Positions 35,821-44,766 of a DNA stretch of 64,000 nucleotides are shown here, piece by piece. The stretch comes from Streptomyces sp. NRRL WC-3626. Lineage in GTDB: Bacteria > Actinomycetota > Actinomycetes > Streptomycetales > Streptomycetaceae. The stretch spans positions 372,001 through 436,000 of the forward strand of contig NZ_JOCA01000001.1 in the NCBI RefSeq assembly GCF_000718785.1, given 5' to 3'. The notes beneath the pieces were generated by a model. The model was not told the DNA's origin. It was given only the letters and a program-made list of their open reading frames with translations, and did no database searches. The position numbers and the translations under genes are program-made. Every line of letters begins with the position of its first letter. Position 1 is the stretch's first letter.

Positions 35821-37334
35821 GGCGACTCCCGGCCCAGCAGCCGCCGTTCGTCCCACCAGGGCGGGGCCTCGTCGTGGACGGGGGTGAGTTCGACGAGGGT
35901 GATCTCGTGCCGGGCCAGGGTGAGTGCGAGGTCCGTGCGGCCGTCCTCGACCGGCAGCCGGTGGTGGGCGCGGGCGGGTTCGGAGGCGTCGTGGAGGATG
36001 TCGAGCTGTCCCGGCCTGGGCGAGCGGGGGCTGCCCATGTGCCGCCAGGCGGTGTACGCGTTGCCGCGCTCCTCGTCGACGGAGGAGCGGCGGACGAACG
36101 CCGTGCCGCGCGGTGCGGTGCCGACCGGCAGGGACAGCCGCAGGGTGTGCCGGTCCGGGCCGGGTGTCTCCCCCGTCGGGTCGACGGGCGCCCAGGCGAG
36201 CACGGTGACCCGGCCGTCGGCGTGCCGCGTCACCAGGTGGTCGTCGCCCCGGGCCAGTTGCCGCTCGCCCATGCGGGCCATGAAGGCGTACAGGTGGTAC
36301 GTCGGCTTGCGCAGCTGCCGGTGGGTGAGCAGGCCGAAGCCGCCGTGGAAGAGGGCGGTGGGAATGCCGGACTCCTCGAAGACGTCGCTGAACGTCCAGT
36401 AGGAGTACGAGTCCGCGTGGTCACCGCCCGCCGTCACCACCGGGGCGAGGTAGGCGGCGTGGAAGGCGGTGTCGTGGACATGGTTGTCGGGCCGGTAGGA
36501 GGAGTTGAACTCGGTGATGTGGACGGGCAGCCCCTCCAGCCGGGTGCCCTCAAGCGTCCGGCGTGGCTCGGCGAACTGGGCGAGGAGGTCGCTCGCCGGG
36601 GCAAGGGTCTGGTGGGCGCCGAACGGGACGTGCTGGGCGGGGCCGGAGCTGTAGGCGTGCCGGGAGACGAAGTCGACGGGCACGTCGCGGCGTTCGGCGA
36701 ACTCGGCGAACCGACCCATCCAGCCGTCCGCGCCGGGCGAGAGAGCCGGACCGCCGACCTGCAGCCCGGCGTCCACCTCCTTCACGGCGTACGCGGTCGC
36801 CTCGTACAGCCGGTGGTACGCCGCCTCGTCGGCGTTCAGCCAGAAGTCGGGCAGGTCGGGCTCGTTCCACACCTCGACGGGCCAGGTGCGCACCTCGTCG
36901 GCGCCGTAGCGGTCGATCAGGTGGGTCAGGGTGGCGCGGACCAGGTCCGTCCACTCCTTCTCGTCGGCGGGCGGGGTGACGTTGCCCTTCCACCAGAACA
37001 CCGTCTTCTCCCCCGAGGCGAGCCCGCCCGGCATGAAGCCGAGTTCGAGGAAGGGGCGGACACCGAGGCCGAGGCAGGCGTCGAGGACCTGGTCGAGGTA
37101 GGTGAACGCGTGGTGGGTGCGGCGGGTGCCCTGCCACTCGTAGGGGCGGTGGATGCCCAGGCCGTCGCTGAGCAGACCGTGGCCCCGCAGATACCGGAAG
37201 CCGATGTCGCGCTGGAGCAGGGCGAGGGAGTCCTGGTAGTCGCGGCGCAGGGCGAGGTCGAGCCGGCCGGTGCCGACGCAGCCGCGCCAGGCGGCGGACA
37301 GGGGGCCGGACGGCTCCCCGGGGACGCTGATCAC
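35817..37334 (-). CDS. GH39 beta-xylosidase-like glycosidase
   Basis: 505-residue GH39-type TIM-barrel enzyme without signal peptide. Acid/base Glu158 in VEVWNEPDLPDFW and nucleophile Glu275 in HITEFNSSYRP are in the positions typical of beta-xylosidases (clan A). The barrel begins near residue 15 and a beta-sandwich lies beyond about 380. It would cleave xylo-oligosaccharides imported by the adjacent transporter. The GTG at 37334 overlaps the binding-protein stop (GTGA), and the stop overlaps the DUF624 start. An alpha-L-iduronidase-like activity is the main GH39 alternative; xylosidase is favoured by context. Confidence 0.88.
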   Translation of the reverse strand: MISVPGEPSGPLSAAWRGCVGTGRLDLALRRDYQDSLALLQRDIGFRYLRGHGLLSDGLGIHRPYEWQGTRRTHHAFTYLDQVLDACLGLGVRPFLELGFMPGGLASGEKTVFWWKGNVTPPADEKEWTDLVRATLTHLIDRYGADEVRTWPVEVWNEPDLPDFWLNADEAAYHRLYEATAYAVKEVDAGLQVGGPALSPGADGWMGRFAEFAERRDVPVDFVSRHAYSSGPAQHVPFGAHQTLAPASDLLAQFAEPRRTLEGTRLEGLPVHITEFNSSYRPDNHVHDTAFHAAYLAPVVTAGGDHADSYSYWTFSDVFEESGIPTALFHGGFGLLTHRQLRKPTYHLYAFMARMGERQLARGDDHLVTRHADGRVTVLAWAPVDPTGETPGPDRHTLRLSLPVGTAPRGTAFVRRSSVDEERGNAYTAWRHMGSPRSPRPGQLDILHDASEPARAHHRLPVEDGRTDLALTLARHEITLVELTPVHDEAPPWWDERRLLGRESP

Positions 37335-38986
37335 GCGTTCTCCTTCTTGAACCGTTCGTAGGCCTGGTTGTGCAGCTCGATGAACCGGTCCATGTTCTTG
37401 GCCTTCAGCTCCTTGACGTAGTCGTCCCACTCGGACAGCGGGCGCTTGCCGAGGACGAACTGGAGGGCGTTCTGGGTGACGTGGTCCTTCAGCGGGGTGT
37501 CCCAGAGGGTGGCCTGCTCCTGCTCCTCGGCGCGCAGCGGGTGCGGCGGGTCGGTGGGCAGCGGCTCGCGCCGGGCCATGGCGTCGGTGAACTTCTTCTC
37601 GTCGGGGCCGAAGGAGGAGGAGACCAGGGCCCAGCTGCCGCCGTAGGTGAACACACCGTTGAAGAAGCCGAAGTCCTTCTGGAGGTCCTTCGGGGCGTCC
37701 GGGTCGGAGCCCATGAGGCTGATGCCGGGCCCGAGTGCGTACGCGCCGGGCCCGGAGCGGGTGAACGTGGTGTTCTCCACGCCCCACTTGCAGAACTCCT
37801 GGCCGGCGTCGGAGTACCAGAGCCAGTCCACGAACTGCATCAGCGCGACGAAGTCGTCGCCCTCCAGGGCCTTGCTGGAGATCATCATGCCGTTCTCCAG
37901 GCGGGAACCGCCCAGCACGACCGGCCCGGCGGGGCCCAGCGGTACCGGGATCATCTCGATGGTGGCGCCCTTGACCTGCTTCTCCAGGTTGTAGCGGTAG
38001 TTCTGCACCAGCTCCTGAGGATTGGCGCTGATCGCGAAGGACTTCTCCCCCAGCAGCTTCCTGACCGCCTCGTCGTCGGTCTGGGTGAAGCTCTCCGGGT
38101 CCATGAGCTTCTCGGCGACCAGTTTGCGCAGATACTCGACGACCTGGCGGAAGGCGTCCCTGGCACCGGTGAAGACGAACGTGCCCGCCTTGGCGTCCCA
38201 GCTGGTGTTCAGGTACGACCAGCCGGCCCGGACGCCGTGGGCCTGGCCCAGATACTGGAACAGGGCACCCGCGGGGAAGGGGGTGTTGGTGCTCCAGCGG
38301 TCGGTGAACGGGTAGCGGTCCGGGTACTCCTCCTTCAGCGCCCTGAAGGTCGTGTACACCTCGTCCCAGGTGGTGGGCAGGCTCAGACCGTGCCGGTCGA
38401 GGACGTCCGTGCGGAAGGACAGCGAGTAGCCCTGTTTGACCTTCTCGTGCAGTCCGGGCAGCAGATAGTAGTTGCCGTCGGACTGGCGCAGTGAGTCGAC
38501 CTCCGGCTGGAGGTTCCATCTCTTCACCTTGTCGCGGAAGTTGGGCATCAGATCCACGTACTCGCTCACCGGGAGGATCGCGCCCGAGGAGACGAACGCG
38601 GTCTCCGCGCCCGGGTAGGTCTTGGGGATGAGGAGGGGGGCGTCGCCCGCGCCGATGAGGAGGCTGCGCTTCTTCTCGTAGTCGCTCAGCGGGACCGGGG
38701 TGGCCTTGAAGGTGACGCCGGTGCGCCGGGTGAGCTCCTTCCAGAACAGCCAGTCGTCCTTCATCGGGTAGACCGGGTTGTTGTTGTGGAGGAGGGAGAA
38801 GGTGAGCGGCTCGGTGGCCTTGAACTGCTGGCCGGCCCGGTAGTTCTTCATGGCGCCGTCGCGCTTCTTCGACAGGTCCTTGCCGTCGCCGCCGTCACCG
38901 CCGCCGCAGCCGGTGAGGGCGGCGAGGCCGATGAATCCGGCGGCACCGAGGATCTGGCGGCGCGACAGCTGTCCGGTGTTCTTCAC
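37331..38986 (-). CDS. Sugar-binding lipoprotein, LplA-type
   Basis: 551-residue solute-binding lipoprotein with a Tat-like leader LSRRQILGAAGFIG and lipobox LTGC (Cys27). It belongs to the large LplA/YtcQ-type binding proteins that pair with LplB/LplC permeases, just as found upstream. Probable ligand is a substituted xylo-oligosaccharide, inferred from the enzymes in the same operon. GTG 38986 is preceded by AAGGGAG. A 55-base gap separates it from the permease upstream. Confidence 0.9.
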   Translation of the reverse strand: MKNTGQLSRRQILGAAGFIGLAALTGCGGGDGGDGKDLSKKRDGAMKNYRAGQQFKATEPLTFSLLHNNNPVYPMKDDWLFWKELTRRTGVTFKATPVPLSDYEKKRSLLIGAGDAPLLIPKTYPGAETAFVSSGAILPVSEYVDLMPNFRDKVKRWNLQPEVDSLRQSDGNYYLLPGLHEKVKQGYSLSFRTDVLDRHGLSLPTTWDEVYTTFRALKEEYPDRYPFTDRWSTNTPFPAGALFQYLGQAHGVRAGWSYLNTSWDAKAGTFVFTGARDAFRQVVEYLRKLVAEKLMDPESFTQTDDEAVRKLLGEKSFAISANPQELVQNYRYNLEKQVKGATIEMIPVPLGPAGPVVLGGSRLENGMMISSKALEGDDFVALMQFVDWLWYSDAGQEFCKWGVENTTFTRSGPGAYALGPGISLMGSDPDAPKDLQKDFGFFNGVFTYGGSWALVSSSFGPDEKKFTDAMARREPLPTDPPHPLRAEEQEQATLWDTPLKDHVTQNALQFVLGKRPLSEWDDYVKELKAKNMDRFIELHNQAYERFKKENA

Positions 38987-39041
38987 GGGGACTCCCTTGG
39001 TACGTCGGCGCGTTGCGGGGACGGCGGGGCGGTGCGGGGGA

Positions 39042-39920
39042 TCAGCCCTTGACCGCGCCGAGCATCACGCCCGAGACGAAGTAGCGCTGCACGAACGGGT
39101 AGAGGCAGAGGATCGGCAGCGAGGTCAGCACGATCGTGACGGCCTGGATGTTCGCCGAGACCTGGGTGAGCTGCTCGGTGGCCGCGCCGGCGCCGGCGCC
39201 TCCGGTGGCGCCGGCCAGAAGGTTGCGCAGATAGACCGTGACCGGCATCAGTTCGGTGCGGTCCATGTAGAGGAACGCCGAGAACCAGGAGTTCCAGAAG
39301 GACACCGAGTAGAAGAGCACCATCGTCGCCACGACCGCCTTCGACAGCGGCAGCACGATCCGCAGCAGGACGCCGTACGTACTGAGGCCGTCGATCTGCG
39401 CGGCCTCCTCCAGTTCGGACGGCAGGCTCTCGAAGAAGGCCTTCATCACCAGCAGGTTGAAGACACTGATCGCGTTCGGCAGGGCGATCGCCCACACGCT
39501 GTTCTTCAGCCCGAGGCTGGTGATCAGGACGTAGTGGGGGATCAGACCGCCGGTGAAGAACATGGTGAAGACGGCGATCCCGACCAGGGCGCCGCGCCCC
39601 TTGAGGTTCTTCTTCGACAGGACGTAGGCGTAGCAGGTGGTCAGCACCATGGCGACGGCGGTGGAGACCACCGTGTAGAAGACGGTGTTGCCGTAGTTGC
39701 GCCAGAACATCGAGTCGTGGAACACGATCTCGTACGTGGTGAGGCTGAACCCCTTGGGCCACAGGGTCACCTCACCGGCACGGATCTGCCGCTCCCCGCT
39801 GAACGAACGGGCGATGATGTTGAAGAAGGGGTACAGCGTCAGCAGGACGACCAGCGTGAGGATCACCCCGTTGACGCGCTGGAAGACGCGGTGGCCGCGG
39901 GTCGGCCGGACGGTGCTCAC
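39042..39920 (-). CDS. Carbohydrate ABC transporter permease, LplC-type
   Basis: 292-residue permease, six membrane segments, with the EAA loop LEEAAQIDGLSTYGVLLRIVLP. GTG 39920 overlaps the preceding permease stop (GTGA); an adjacent in-frame GTG at 39923 is possible. Typical LplC end FVQRYFVSGVMLGAVKG. Forms the pore with its upstream partner; no ATPase gene is present, so a shared MsiK-type ATPase is assumed. Confidence 0.92.
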   Translation of the reverse strand: MSTVRPTRGHRVFQRVNGVILTLVVLLTLYPFFNIIARSFSGERQIRAGEVTLWPKGFSLTTYEIVFHDSMFWRNYGNTVFYTVVSTAVAMVLTTCYAYVLSKKNLKGRGALVGIAVFTMFFTGGLIPHYVLITSLGLKNSVWAIALPNAISVFNLLVMKAFFESLPSELEEAAQIDGLSTYGVLLRIVLPLSKAVVATMVLFYSVSFWNSWFSAFLYMDRTELMPVTVYLRNLLAGATGGAGAGAATEQLTQVSANIQAVTIVLTSLPILCLYPFVQRYFVSGVMLGAVKG

Positions 39921-40909
39921 CACAGGCTCGTCCCCACCGTGCGGCGCGACAGCTGATTGGCCGAGGTGATGAGCACCAGGCCGATGACCGCCTCGAACAG
40001 GCCGATCGCCGCCGCGTAGCTGAAGCTGTTGGACTCCACACCGGTCCGGTACAGATAGGTGGAGATCACGTCGGCGGTCGGATAGGTCAGCGGGTTGTAG
40101 AGCAGCAGGACCTTCTCGAAGCCGACGGCCATGAACGTGCCGATGTTGAGGATCAGCAGCGTGATCATGGTGGGGCGGATGCCGGGCAGGGTGACGTGCC
40201 AGATCTGCCGCCAGCGGCCCGCGCCGTCGATGCGGGCGGCCTCGTACAGGTCCTCGTCGATGGTGGTGAGCGCGGCGAGGTAGAGGATCGTGCCCCAGCC
40301 GGCGGTCTGCCAGATCTCCGAGCCGACGTAGACGGTGCGGAACCAGCCGGGTTCCTGGATGAACCGGATCGGATCGTGCCCGAACCAGCCCAGGACATGG
40401 TTGACCGGGCCGTCCGTGGCGAGCATCTGCAGCGTGATACCGGCGACGATCACGATCGACAGGAAGTGCGGCAGATACGACACCGACTGCACGAACCGCT
40501 TCAGCGACTTTTGGCGCACCTCGTTCAGCAGCAGGGCGAGGACGATCGGGATCGGGAAGCAGAAGACGAGCGTGAGTCCGCCCATCCACAGGGTGTTGTG
40601 GAACACCTGCCAGAAGGTCGGGTCGGACAGGAACATCTCGACATAGCGCAGCCCCACCCAGTACTCGCCGAGGATCGAGCCGCCCGGCTCGAAGCGGCGG
40701 AACGCGATCACATTGCCGATCATCGGCAGATAGCGGAACACCAGGAAGAACAGCAGCGGCAGCACCGCCAGCGAGTACAGCTGCCAGTCCTTGCGCAGCG
40801 CGCGCCGCCGGCCGGTGCGCGCGGGGGAACGGGTGCGCCGCGGGGGTCTCTTCGTCGGCGGCGGGTCCTGCGTGCCCGGCGGTTGAGCCGACGTGGTGGA
40901 GGTGCTCAT
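39917..40909 (-). CDS. Carbohydrate ABC transporter permease, LplB-type
   Basis: 330-residue permease, first gene of the six-gene operon. It has a long basic, proline-rich cytoplasmic N-terminus (1-40), then six hydrophobic segments and EAA loop YEAARIDGAGRWRQIWHVTLP. ATG 40909. Its upstream region carries a CGAAA-C-TTTCG inverted repeat. LplB proteins import oligosaccharides with LplA and LplC. Confidence 0.92.
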   Translation of the reverse strand: MSTSTTSAQPPGTQDPPPTKRPPRRTRSPARTGRRRALRKDWQLYSLAVLPLLFFLVFRYLPMIGNVIAFRRFEPGGSILGEYWVGLRYVEMFLSDPTFWQVFHNTLWMGGLTLVFCFPIPIVLALLLNEVRQKSLKRFVQSVSYLPHFLSIVIVAGITLQMLATDGPVNHVLGWFGHDPIRFIQEPGWFRTVYVGSEIWQTAGWGTILYLAALTTIDEDLYEAARIDGAGRWRQIWHVTLPGIRPTMITLLILNIGTFMAVGFEKVLLLYNPLTYPTADVISTYLYRTGVESNSFSYAAAIGLFEAVIGLVLITSANQLSRRTVGTSLW

Positions 40910-40941
40910 TGCTCGGGCCTCCCGTGCCGATGACGCGGAAC

Positions 40942-40952
40942 CGAAACTTTCG
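40942..40952. promoter_or_regulatory. CGAAA-C-TTTCG operator upstream of xylan-oligosaccharide operon
   Basis: CGAAACTTTCG, five-base arms around one base, 33 bases before the lplB-type ATG. The motif CGAAA-N-TTTCG is known from actinomycete xylanase and beta-xylosidase promoters (GAAA-S-TTTC element, LacI-type repressors such as BxlR). It supports xylan-inducible control of this operon; the divergent esterase gene may share it. Confidence 0.75.
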
Positions 40953-41173
40953 AGCTCTTACCGATAACTTCGCGGCAACCTATGAGCAGTGGTAAGCGCT
41001 GTCAATGGGTGGTGCGCGGGGAATTCCAGAGGTCGGGACGGTGGTCGGATCCGGTGCGTACGGCTGTGGAAGGGGGCCCTGATCTGTTAACGTCCCCGGA
41101 ACTTTCCGCGTCTCGTCCGCAACGATCGGCCGTATCGCTCATTCGACTCCGCTTCGACTCCGCGAGGTGTCCC

Positions 41174-42166
41174 GTGCCCGCGTTCGACCTGCCCCCGGCT
41201 GAACTGGAGCGCCACCGCCCCGACATCGAGGAGCCCGCCGACTTCGACGCGTTCTGGGAGCGCACGCTGGAGGAGGCGTCGGCGCAGGGGGATCCGCTGG
41301 TGTCGGTACGGCCGGTGGCGAACGGGCTGCGGCTGACGGAGTCCTGGGACGTGACGTTCCGCGGCTTCGCCGGCGACCCGGTGCGCGCCTGGTTCAGCCG
41401 CCCGGCGGGCGTGACCGAACCCCTCCCGGCGGTCGTGGAGTTCGCGGGTTACGGTCGCGGGCGGGGCCTGCCGCACGAGCGGCTGACGTGGGTGAACGCC
41501 GGGTACGCGCATCTGCTGATGGACAACCGGGGGCAGGGCGACCAGTACGGCTGCGGCGGCGGCACCCCCGACCCGCACGCACGGGCGCCGGGCGGCCCCG
41601 GTCCGGCGGTGCGCGGGCTGCTGGACCCGCGGGACTACCACTACCGCCGGCTGATCGCCGACGCGGTGCGTGCGGTGGCCGCCGTACGCGCGCTGCCCGG
41701 GGTCGACGCCCCGCGTGTCGCCGCCGTGGGCAACAGCCAGGGGGGAGGGCTCGCGCTGGCGGTCGCCGGACTCGTACCGGATCTGGCGGCGCTGCTGGTC
41801 ACCGCTCCCCTGCTCTGCGGCATCCGCCGCGCCCTGGACCTCACCGACGTGCCGCCGTACGGCGAGATCAGCGCCTATCTCTCGGTGCACCGGGGCGCCG
41901 AGCAGGCCGCCTACCGCACGCTGTCCTATGTGGAGGGCGTGTCGTTCGCCCGCCGGGCACACGCCCCGGCCCATTTCGGGGTCGGGCTGCGCGACACGGT
42001 CTGTCCGCCGAGCGGGGCGTACGCGGCGTTCAACCGGTACGCGGAACGCGCGGACGGGGACCCGGCCAAGGTGCTGCACGCCTATCCCTTCAACGGGCAC
42101 GAGGGCGGGGACGCCGTGCATGTACGGCGGCAACTGGACTGGCTCGCGGCGCTGTCGGGCGGCTGA
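41174..42166 (+). CDS. CE7 acetyl-xylan esterase / cephalosporin-C deacetylase
   Basis: 330-residue cytoplasmic esterase of carbohydrate esterase family 7. Triad: Ser188 in VGNSQGGG, Asp274 in LRDTVCPPS, His309 in FNGHEGG. Also RGQGDQYG, a family signature (RGQ). CE7 enzymes remove acetyl groups from short xylo-oligosaccharides. GTG 41174 is five bases after GAGGTG. It diverges from the xylan-oligosaccharide operon over 264 bases holding the CGAAA-C-TTTCG element, so co-regulation is likely. Confidence 0.93.
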   Translation: MPAFDLPPAELERHRPDIEEPADFDAFWERTLEEASAQGDPLVSVRPVANGLRLTESWDVTFRGFAGDPVRAWFSRPAGVTEPLPAVVEFAGYGRGRGLPHERLTWVNAGYAHLLMDNRGQGDQYGCGGGTPDPHARAPGGPGPAVRGLLDPRDYHYRRLIADAVRAVAAVRALPGVDAPRVAAVGNSQGGGLALAVAGLVPDLAALLVTAPLLCGIRRALDLTDVPPYGEISAYLSVHRGAEQAAYRTLSYVEGVSFARRAHAPAHFGVGLRDTVCPPSGAYAAFNRYAERADGDPAKVLHAYPFNGHEGGDAVHVRRQLDWLAALSGG

Positions 42167-42228
42167 GCGCGGGTGCGGGCGGCACCGATGACGACCGGAC
42201 ACGCCATCGGGGCCGCCCACGGGGCGGT

Positions 42229-43317
42229 TCAGCCGACCCGGCAGGGCAGGGTCGTCGTACCGTCACCGCCCGAACCGGTGACCACGTAGCCGAACGTCGC
42301 GCTCTCCCCCGGATCGAGGGAGCCGTTGTGGCCGGCGTTGTGGACCATCACGTTCTGACCGTCGTAGGTGGCGTCGCCGTTCCACAGGCTGGCGACGCTC
42401 TGCCCGGCCGGGAGGGCCCAGTCGACCATCCAGCCGAGCATCGGCACGTCGCCGCTGTTGGTGACGGTCACCTCGGACTGGTGGCCGCCGTTCCAGCTGC
42501 CCGTCGTACGGCGGGTGGCGGAGCATTCGCCCGGAACGGGTTCGGCCGGGTTGCCGGGGTCCTTGATCCCGGTCACCTCGCCGTTGCCGCCGTCGAAGAC
42601 GACGTCCGAGCAGGAGTAGAAGGTCTCCGCGCTGTCCGAACGCTGCCAGACCATATAGATGATGTGCCGGCCGGACTTGCCGTCCGGAAGCTGTCCGCTC
42701 CAGCGGTAGTCGGCCTCGACACTGCCCGGGGACCCGTTGAGCGGCGGGTGGTCGACGGAGAGGAAGGGCTGCTCCTCCATGTCGTCCCAGGTGAGCGTGG
42801 CCGTCGGGTCGAAGCCGTCCTTGGTGATGTAGACGTGGAACCAACCCGGGTGCGCGGCCCAGGCGTTGTAGGAGAAGTCGACGGTCGCACCCGAGGTGAG
42901 ATGGGTGACCGGCCAGTCGGCGCCGGGCGTGTTGAAGCCGCTGAAGTTGGTGTTGCCGCCGCTGCACAGCTGCCCGTCGGGCACGAAGCCGCTGGTGCGG
43001 CCGGCACCGTCGGAGCGCAGCACCGAGAACCAGTTGTAGAAGGCGGTGGTGCCGCTGACCTGCGCGGCGGTCCTGCAGGCCGGGTTGACCGGCTTGATCT
43101 CGCCGGTGTCGGACAGCGCGTCCTGCCAGCACAGGAAGGTGCGGCTGCCGGGCTTCATGGGGGTGCCGTGGGCCTCCGCGTCGCCGCCCGCCGTCACGAC
43201 CAGGCCGATGGCCGGGATGGTGGCGAGCAGGGAGACCAGGACGAGGAAGAGGGCTCGGGTACGGGTGGGAAGCGGCGAGTGGGGAGCGGTATCACTCCTG
43301 GATCTTGATGTGATCAT
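42229..43317 (-). CDS. Secreted AA10 lytic polysaccharide monooxygenase with CBM2
   Basis: 362 residues. Signal peptide ends at DAEA; the mature protein begins with His50 (HGTPMKPGSR), which with His156 in NAWAAHPGWF forms the copper histidine brace. The AA10 domain spans about 50-240 and a CBM2 about 262-360 (WNGGHQSEVTVTNSG... WNGDATYDGQN). Domain make-up and a perfect CebR box 93 bases upstream point to oxidative attack on cellulose rather than chitin. ATG 43317 has only a weak ribosome site (ACAGG). It converges with the CE7 esterase gene. Confidence 0.95.
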   Translation of the reverse strand: MITSRSRSDTAPHSPLPTRTRALFLVLVSLLATIPAIGLVVTAGGDAEAHGTPMKPGSRTFLCWQDALSDTGEIKPVNPACRTAAQVSGTTAFYNWFSVLRSDGAGRTSGFVPDGQLCSGGNTNFSGFNTPGADWPVTHLTSGATVDFSYNAWAAHPGWFHVYITKDGFDPTATLTWDDMEEQPFLSVDHPPLNGSPGSVEADYRWSGQLPDGKSGRHIIYMVWQRSDSAETFYSCSDVVFDGGNGEVTGIKDPGNPAEPVPGECSATRRTTGSWNGGHQSEVTVTNSGDVPMLGWMVDWALPAGQSVASLWNGDATYDGQNVMVHNAGHNGSLDPGESATFGYVVTGSGGDGTTTLPCRVG

Positions 43318-43409
43318 GACATACCTGTCCGTGGGGTGAACGGTCGTCGCAGGCGGGTGGCCGGGCGCGGCGGGAGGACCTCGACGGCGGGTTCCGGTCC
43401 ACCGAAATA

Positions 43410-43423
43410 TGGGAGCGCTCCCA
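43410..43423. promoter_or_regulatory. CebR box
   Basis: TGGGAGCGCTCCCA, the exact 14-base CebR operator of cellulose/cello-oligosaccharide genes in Streptomyces. It lies 93 bases upstream of the LPMO start and 13 bases from the caspase gene's far flank is not reached, so the LPMO is the clear target. Confidence 0.93.
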
Positions 43424-43499
43424 CCACGCCCGTGAGGGGACCGTAGCGCGGAGCGACGCTCTTGTAAACGCTTACTGCGCCGCGGAGTTGTGGGGTGGG

Positions 43500-44753
43500 T
43501 CAGCCGATGTCGTTGATCACGCGTCGGAGGTTCTGCGCGACTTCGCCGCCTTCGAGGAGGAAGACCAGCCTTGTCAGGTGGGTGTCCCCGCGTGGCGTAT
43601 TCCGGACGGCGTGGGCGATCGCGACGGCGTCCTCACGCATGCGGACACCCCGCAGGTCGACCTGGCGGCCCAGCTTCTCGCTCAGGAGGATCGCGAACCG
43701 GATCCGGGACTGGGGGTCCTGTACGCACGGGAGGGTGATGAGGGCCTCGGTGAGGCGGACGAGGGGGTCGAGGGAGCTGTCGTCGTCCGATGCGGCGTCC
43801 GGGTGCGCGGGCGGGGGCTCCGCGGGCGGGAATCCCACGGGCCGGGACGAGCGAGGCGGCGGCGCGGGGGCCGGGACGAGCGAGCGCGGCGGAGGCGCCG
43901 GGGCCGGACCGAGCCGGGGCGAAGCCCGGTAGGAAGGTGACATCCGAGCCGACACGGGCGGTGCCGGGGCCGACGCGGGCGGTGCCGAACCCGACGCCCC
44001 CGGGTTCAGCACCGAGCGGGCGATCACCACCCGGCGTTCCAGCTCCGCCCACATCTGCGGGCGTTGCCGTACGTCCGCGCCCTGCAGTTCCTCGTACACG
44101 TAGTCGTACAGTTCGTGGACGCCGATCCAGCCGTCGCCGTCCCGGTCCGCCTCGCCGGTGCTCAGGCCCTTGATCACGGCCCGGGTGAACCGGGACGACT
44201 CGGTCTCCGGCTCCAGCCGCGTGACCGGGTCGCCGCCCTCCCAGGCATACTCCGTGCGGTTCGTCGCGGTGAGCACCGCGCGGCCGTGTCCGGCGAGTTC
44301 GTCCTCGAGGTGGACCGCGCCGTCACCCTTGCTGCCGGTGAGGAAGGCTCCGCTGTAGCAGCAGTCCAGCAGCAGGACGACCGACCGGGCCCGGCACTCG
44401 CTGATCCGCTGCCGTACGAACTGGGCGGAGACGGAGGTGGAGGCGAGCCATCGCGCGTCGGTGTCGGTGGCGGCGAAGTGCAGCTCGCCGTTGTGGTTCT
44501 TGAGGCCGTGGCACGAGATGTGCAGCAGCAGCACATCGTCCCTGCGCCGGTCCTGGAAGAAGTGCTCGATGGCGAGGGCGACTTCGTGGTGCGGGGCGTC
44601 GACGACCATCCCCACCTCGAAATCCCCGATCCGCGAGTCCTCGAGCACGTCCGCCAGCGCCTGGGCGTCATGGGCGGGTGAACGCAGCTGCCTCAGGGGC
44701 TGGTTGTCGTACGTACCCGTCGCGACGAGCAGCGCGTACCGTCGTGCGGCCAC
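43500..44753 (-). CDS. Caspase-fold protease with EF-hand-like loop and EAD2-like C-terminus
   Basis: 417 residues. C14 caspase/metacaspase domain about 1-245 with catalytic His82 in LHISCHGL and Cys132 in LLLDCCYSGAF. A 12-residue loop DRDGDGWIGVHE (203-214) matches an EF-hand calcium loop. A Pro/Ala-rich linker (about 250-325) leads to a helical tail (330-417: LVRLTEALITLPCVQDPQSR...) resembling effector-associated domain 2 (EAD2). EAD-linked caspases are predicted effectors of actinobacterial conflict systems; the substrate is unknown. GTG 44753 is 13 bases after the EACC1-like gene, so the two form an operon. The EAD2 match is by recall and should be treated as probable. Confidence 0.87.
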   Translation of the reverse strand: MAARRYALLVATGTYDNQPLRQLRSPAHDAQALADVLEDSRIGDFEVGMVVDAPHHEVALAIEHFFQDRRRDDVLLLHISCHGLKNHNGELHFAATDTDARWLASTSVSAQFVRQRISECRARSVVLLLDCCYSGAFLTGSKGDGAVHLEDELAGHGRAVLTATNRTEYAWEGGDPVTRLEPETESSRFTRAVIKGLSTGEADRDGDGWIGVHELYDYVYEELQGADVRQRPQMWAELERRVVIARSVLNPGASGSAPPASAPAPPVSARMSPSYRASPRLGPAPAPPPRSLVPAPAPPPRSSRPVGFPPAEPPPAHPDAASDDDSSLDPLVRLTEALITLPCVQDPQSRIRFAILLSEKLGRQVDLRGVRMREDAVAIAHAVRNTPRGDTHLTRLVFLLEGGEVAQNLRRVINDIG

Positions 44754-44766
44754 GGTCGTACGGCCC

